DNA of 64,000 nt from Fremontodendron californicum (taxonomy: Eukaryota > Streptophyta > Magnoliopsida > Malvales > Malvaceae), in the NCBI GenBank assembly GCA_030761205.1, contig JAULJL010000040.1:15012603-15076602 (forward strand), read 5' to 3'. The notes under the pieces are model-generated. The model was not told the origin of the DNA. It saw only the letters and a program-made list of their open reading frames with translations, and did not search any database. Shown here one piece after another: positions 60,674 to 64,000 of the stretch (the first letter of the stretch is position 1; the number at the start of each line of letters is the position of its first letter). The position numbers and the translations under genes are program-made.

Positions 60674-62828
60674 AATTATTGCCCTCTAGCGTTGTATAGA
60701 TTTCCAGGTTAATGGGAAATATGGCAGGGGTCAAAGATTATTTCCTTATACTTCTCTTTTTCACTGCTATTGTAGTTTGAGTTTCTAATTGGAACTCGCA
60801 CGTTGTAGAAATTATAGTAGTGAGGAAATGAAATGGCAGATCAAAGATTACCTTGCTATCAGCTAAAGGAAAAAGTGTCTGGCTCACTGACTTGGAGCTT
60901 TAGATAAAATGAACTAATGAACTGCAATTCTCTCCTTGTTAATGCATAATAGATGCATACAATAACAACCACAAATGTAACAAACAGTCAATGCATTATT
61001 CACAGAAAAACAAAGTTGTCGTCTCTGACATTGTTTGAGACAGACAAATGTACTAAACAGGGGATGCATTTATGATATAACAAGCCTGAATATATGGTAA
61101 GGCATGAAGCAAGAAGAAATAGAAATCATTATGGAAACTCAGATTTGGTTCCTGGAATTTTCAATCATAATCTCACATGCAGGATTAAACCAATCTGACC
61201 AGGAGGCATCTTCAGCTTTGCCAACCTACCCCATTCAAACTTCCTAATAATGATAATCTCTTCGACAAAATTCCTTCGTTAAGTCAGCTATCTATGTTGG
61301 CTACAGGGTCAATAGGGAAGTTAGTAACTCTAGATGGAGGCTTAATGATTCTTCATACTTCCAACCAGGATAGATATATAGTAATTTAACACCAGATGTC
61401 TAAGATCACACCATCTTCCCTGCACACTAAAAGCTAATATTTTCTTTTGCCTGTGAATTGTGATGATAAAACAAATGGGAAGTTGACTCAAGATTATATC
61501 AACTAGGGTTTATTTATTTATTTATTGGTTTTTGGGTTCCTTGGAAGGATTTAGGATAGAATTGGGGTGTGGAACATTAAGCTTTTGTTAAATAATGGAG
61601 TAATAATGCATATCATGCTCTACAACAATTCTAATATCAAAACCTCAACGTTGAGTACTAAACTCAAATGAGCAAAGGTCAGTTGATAATAATCTAGCAT
61701 CATTTTTTTCAGCTTCCCTTTCTCTTGGTCAAGTCGAGACCACAGCTTAAAGATTTCTTTATTGATAGTTGATACAAATCAAAGAATCTGGCATGTAGGC
61801 GTGGGCAAACAGATACAATCGAATTGGAACACACACAAAAGCATAGTTGAGAACTCAACATAGAAGGCAAAAGGTGGCCCATCGAGCTCCATTTATAAGT
61901 CCTCGAACACAAAAAGATTTGTGAAAAGGGCCCCAAGGCATTACATGTTACGGTCACATAATTATATACTCGTGCAATTTCAAGCAAACTCGAAAACAAT
62001 CCGCTGCATTGCAGGAAAAAGCACACATCAAAGTCCAAAAAACATGAAGTCACGTTGATGCAACAACTGGACAATCTGTTTCACCTGATCTATATCCTAC
62101 TTCAAACAAGTTATCCACATTCCAAAGACCTTTCAACTCCTACATCCTCATTCCAAAATCAAGTCTATCTTTACAAGAGAAGAAATGCTTACCATGTTGT
62201 TAATGTAACTTACAAAAATGGTAAACAAAGACTCGTTACACCAATGTTCATACCTTATCTTCCATACTCTCGAATCATTTCTTTTCAAGAAAGCTTTTGG
62301 TTCCTATTTATATAAAGCTTACTTCCATCATCACCCACTTTATATATAAGAGCAAAATTTACACAGGTTAAATGAATCATCAGATCATAGTACATACAAC
62401 AATAGCAATAGGATTCCTAGGACCAGTAGCAGAAGATATAATTACGCATAAGAATACATAAGTAGAACATGTGCCACAGCCCACAACAAATATTAACCGC
62501 AATGACCATTATTAGCCAAAGCTGATATTATCAGGTGAGATTTATGTTTCTTTTCAGCTACTATCACATCAAGGAAAATTTCTACACTAAAATAGAAAGC
62601 TGCATATGTTCTCTTTCATTTCTTAGGTTGACAAAGGGCTAGACAATCATCCACGGTTGTTAACATACTACTTAGCTACAATCAGTGCTCTTAAGGAAAT
62701 AAGTTACAACTAAATCTAGAAAGATGGTTGATAAAACTGATATCCACATCTTTACATCTTCTTCACAGTTCACTTTGTCATTTCCAATATAAACTCGACA
62801 AGTGAACTTCAATAGTAACCTATCATGA
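60674..62828. other. intergenic, tail-to-tail between the filament-like and YEATS genes
   Basis: The first few hundred bases are the 3' UTR of the filament-like gene and the stretch before 62829 is the 3' UTR of the YEATS gene. Open frames at 61709-62074 and 62055-62315 show no domain and were not accepted. No repeat or RNA gene was recognised. Confidence 0.45.
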
Positions 62829-63996
62829 TCATGTACATTCGTAGCTGGAGGCTGGTTTCAAAGGTTGAGGCATCTCATCAATCACACTCAATTCTCTTCT
62901 CAGCTTAACAATATGGGCTTGCACCTATCATGTAGTATTCACTGTCAAAAGATATTGTCATTTGTCCCACAAGTTCATGAAAAATAAGAGTGTGAACATC
63001 AAACGACTAAATTAGACATGCATAGTGACACATAAAAGCCTGTGGCCAAGATAGCAGGTTATTACTGAGTGTGACTCAACCATTCGCATCGAAATGGCAC
63101 AGGCCAGACAAAACATCTACAAAACAGGTAATGCCGACTACTCTACGGATTAAAAGATGCTTTAACTTGTACATTTGACTAAATTTTCTGTATAAGCATA
63201 TGGCATGCCTATTCATAACTAGCAGTATAACAGCAAGTATAAACACCAGAACACTTCACAATGGCTCAACCAAGTTAATCGCTAATACTGAAAGCAACTG
63301 AGCTATTACAACCTGCTGACGAGCTGAGGCAAGTTTCAACAGTTCATCTGCCTCTGAGAAATTCATAAACCACTGACTGAGTGGATGATCCTTGGTATCG
63401 CCCCTTCCCTTCTCATTCATATTTTCAACTAGTGCTGCAGAAACAAGCAAACTGATTCTCAAAGAATTTTTTTGATGAACAAAACTCCCAAAAAGAGGGC
63501 GAAACAAGTAAATTTACCCGGAGCAGGCAAGCTAAACCCAACAGGCAGCCGCGGCACAAGAACAGCTGGATGATTTTGCACACGAGCAAAGAAACACTCA
63601 GAAGGATCTGGAAAAACAATCTCATTGTATGATTCCATAACCACGGGTTTCTTGGTTGACTGAGGGCCAGATTCATCTTCAGGATACAACTTCAAATGGT
63701 GATACCTGCAAATATTGAAGCCTAGTTAGTAAACACGGCACCACATCAAGTGAGCAACCAAATAAACGACTCACAAATCCAACTGTTTGTCGCAAACATC
63801 ACTGTGGAAGAAAATGCTAATTCCAATTTCAAATTCACCCCAACCGCATTCTGATAACTCAAAAGGTGGCGATTCAACAATTCTTGTAGGGTTATTGAAA
63901 CTGGGATGCAGTTGAAACACAACATGCTTTATCACCAGTCCAAGATCTTCATTTGTTGCCCCACGCACATAAACAGTCCACTTATGCGACTGCGAC
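62829..63996 (-). CDS. YEATS-domain protein (TAF14 / GAS41 type), C-terminal part
   Basis: Four exons on the minus strand, 63996-63775, 63705-63518, 63434-63313 and 62924-62829, join in phase and encode the last 208 residues or so. The rightmost exon border (TTAG before 63996) is an acceptor, so upstream exons lie outside the window. The YEATS fold is clear: [52 protein letters not shown] (aromatic-cage Trp and Phe) and [15 protein letters not shown]. After it come the conserved [20 protein letters not shown] segment and a short C-terminal coiled coil. Plant TAF14/TAF14b (YAF9) proteins read acetylated histone H3 and H4 in the SWR1 and NuA4 complexes. Gene order suggests the TAF14 (At2g18000) branch. 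Confidence 0.93.
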
Positions 63997-64000
63997 CTAA

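Noticed and set aside
61709..62315. Open frames between the filament-like and YEATS genes
   Set aside because: No domain on either strand; probably UTR or spacer of two converging genes.

Overview
The window is nuclear DNA of a flowering plant, most likely a core eudicot and probably a rosid. It has AT-rich intergenic space, GT-AG introns, plant-only gene families (VND-type NAC factor, filament-like plant protein, LRR receptor kinase) and plant LTR retrotransposons primed by initiator Met-tRNA. The species cannot be fixed from sequence alone.

Nine protein-coding genes can be modelled. In order they are: the 5' part of a PHD-SWIB-Plus3 chromatin protein (minus, to 4367); a glyoxalase-I-like protein (minus, 13423-14435); an intronless LRR receptor kinase of the At4g36180 type (plus, 19922-23308); V-ATPase proteolipid subunit c (minus, 25859-27163); a VND-type NAC transcription factor (plus, 41060-43165); a Pin1-type prolyl isomerase (minus, 48226-49791); ribosomal protein L8/uL2 (minus, 51231-52580); a filament-like plant protein (plus, 56452-60673); and the 3' part of a YEATS/TAF14 protein (minus, 62829 to the right edge). 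Exon joins were worked out by hand from GT-AG sites and reading phase. Every join keeps frame, and the complete proteins have family-typical lengths.

Between the genes lie mobile elements of several ages. A 4.5-kb degenerate Copia element (6096-10625) has lost much of its coding DNA and carries two minisatellite arrays where gag should continue. A 603-bp TRIM (16817-17419) is old and interrupts a coding relic. A 5.1-kb Copia element (31796-36894) looks freshly inserted: its LTRs are identical by eye and it has one uninterrupted 1306-codon gag-pol frame. A 5'-truncated LINE (43617-44800) has a rearranged 5' junction. Small inverted-repeat elements are common: a MULE-type MITE with a 9-bp target duplication (55156-55700), a GC-rich hAT-type MITE with an 8-bp duplication (46821-47030), a small family in and beside two genes (13.8, 14.7, 14.9 and 59.9 kb), and three copies of a TCCGAATCC-rich repeat.

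The gene order matches, from memory, a pair of duplicated Arabidopsis segments (At2g18000-At2g18090 and At4g36120-At4g36180), with the genes shared out between the two. The genes do not form an operon or pathway. They are a conserved ancestral neighbourhood mixing housekeeping functions (ribosome, V-ATPase, prolyl isomerase), chromatin readers (PHD/SWIB and YEATS) and a xylem regulator. The most unusual signal is in the young Copia LTR: a plant snRNA-type upstream element sits 33 bp from the TATA box, inside a 28-bp segment that repeats the polypurine tract/LTR junction.
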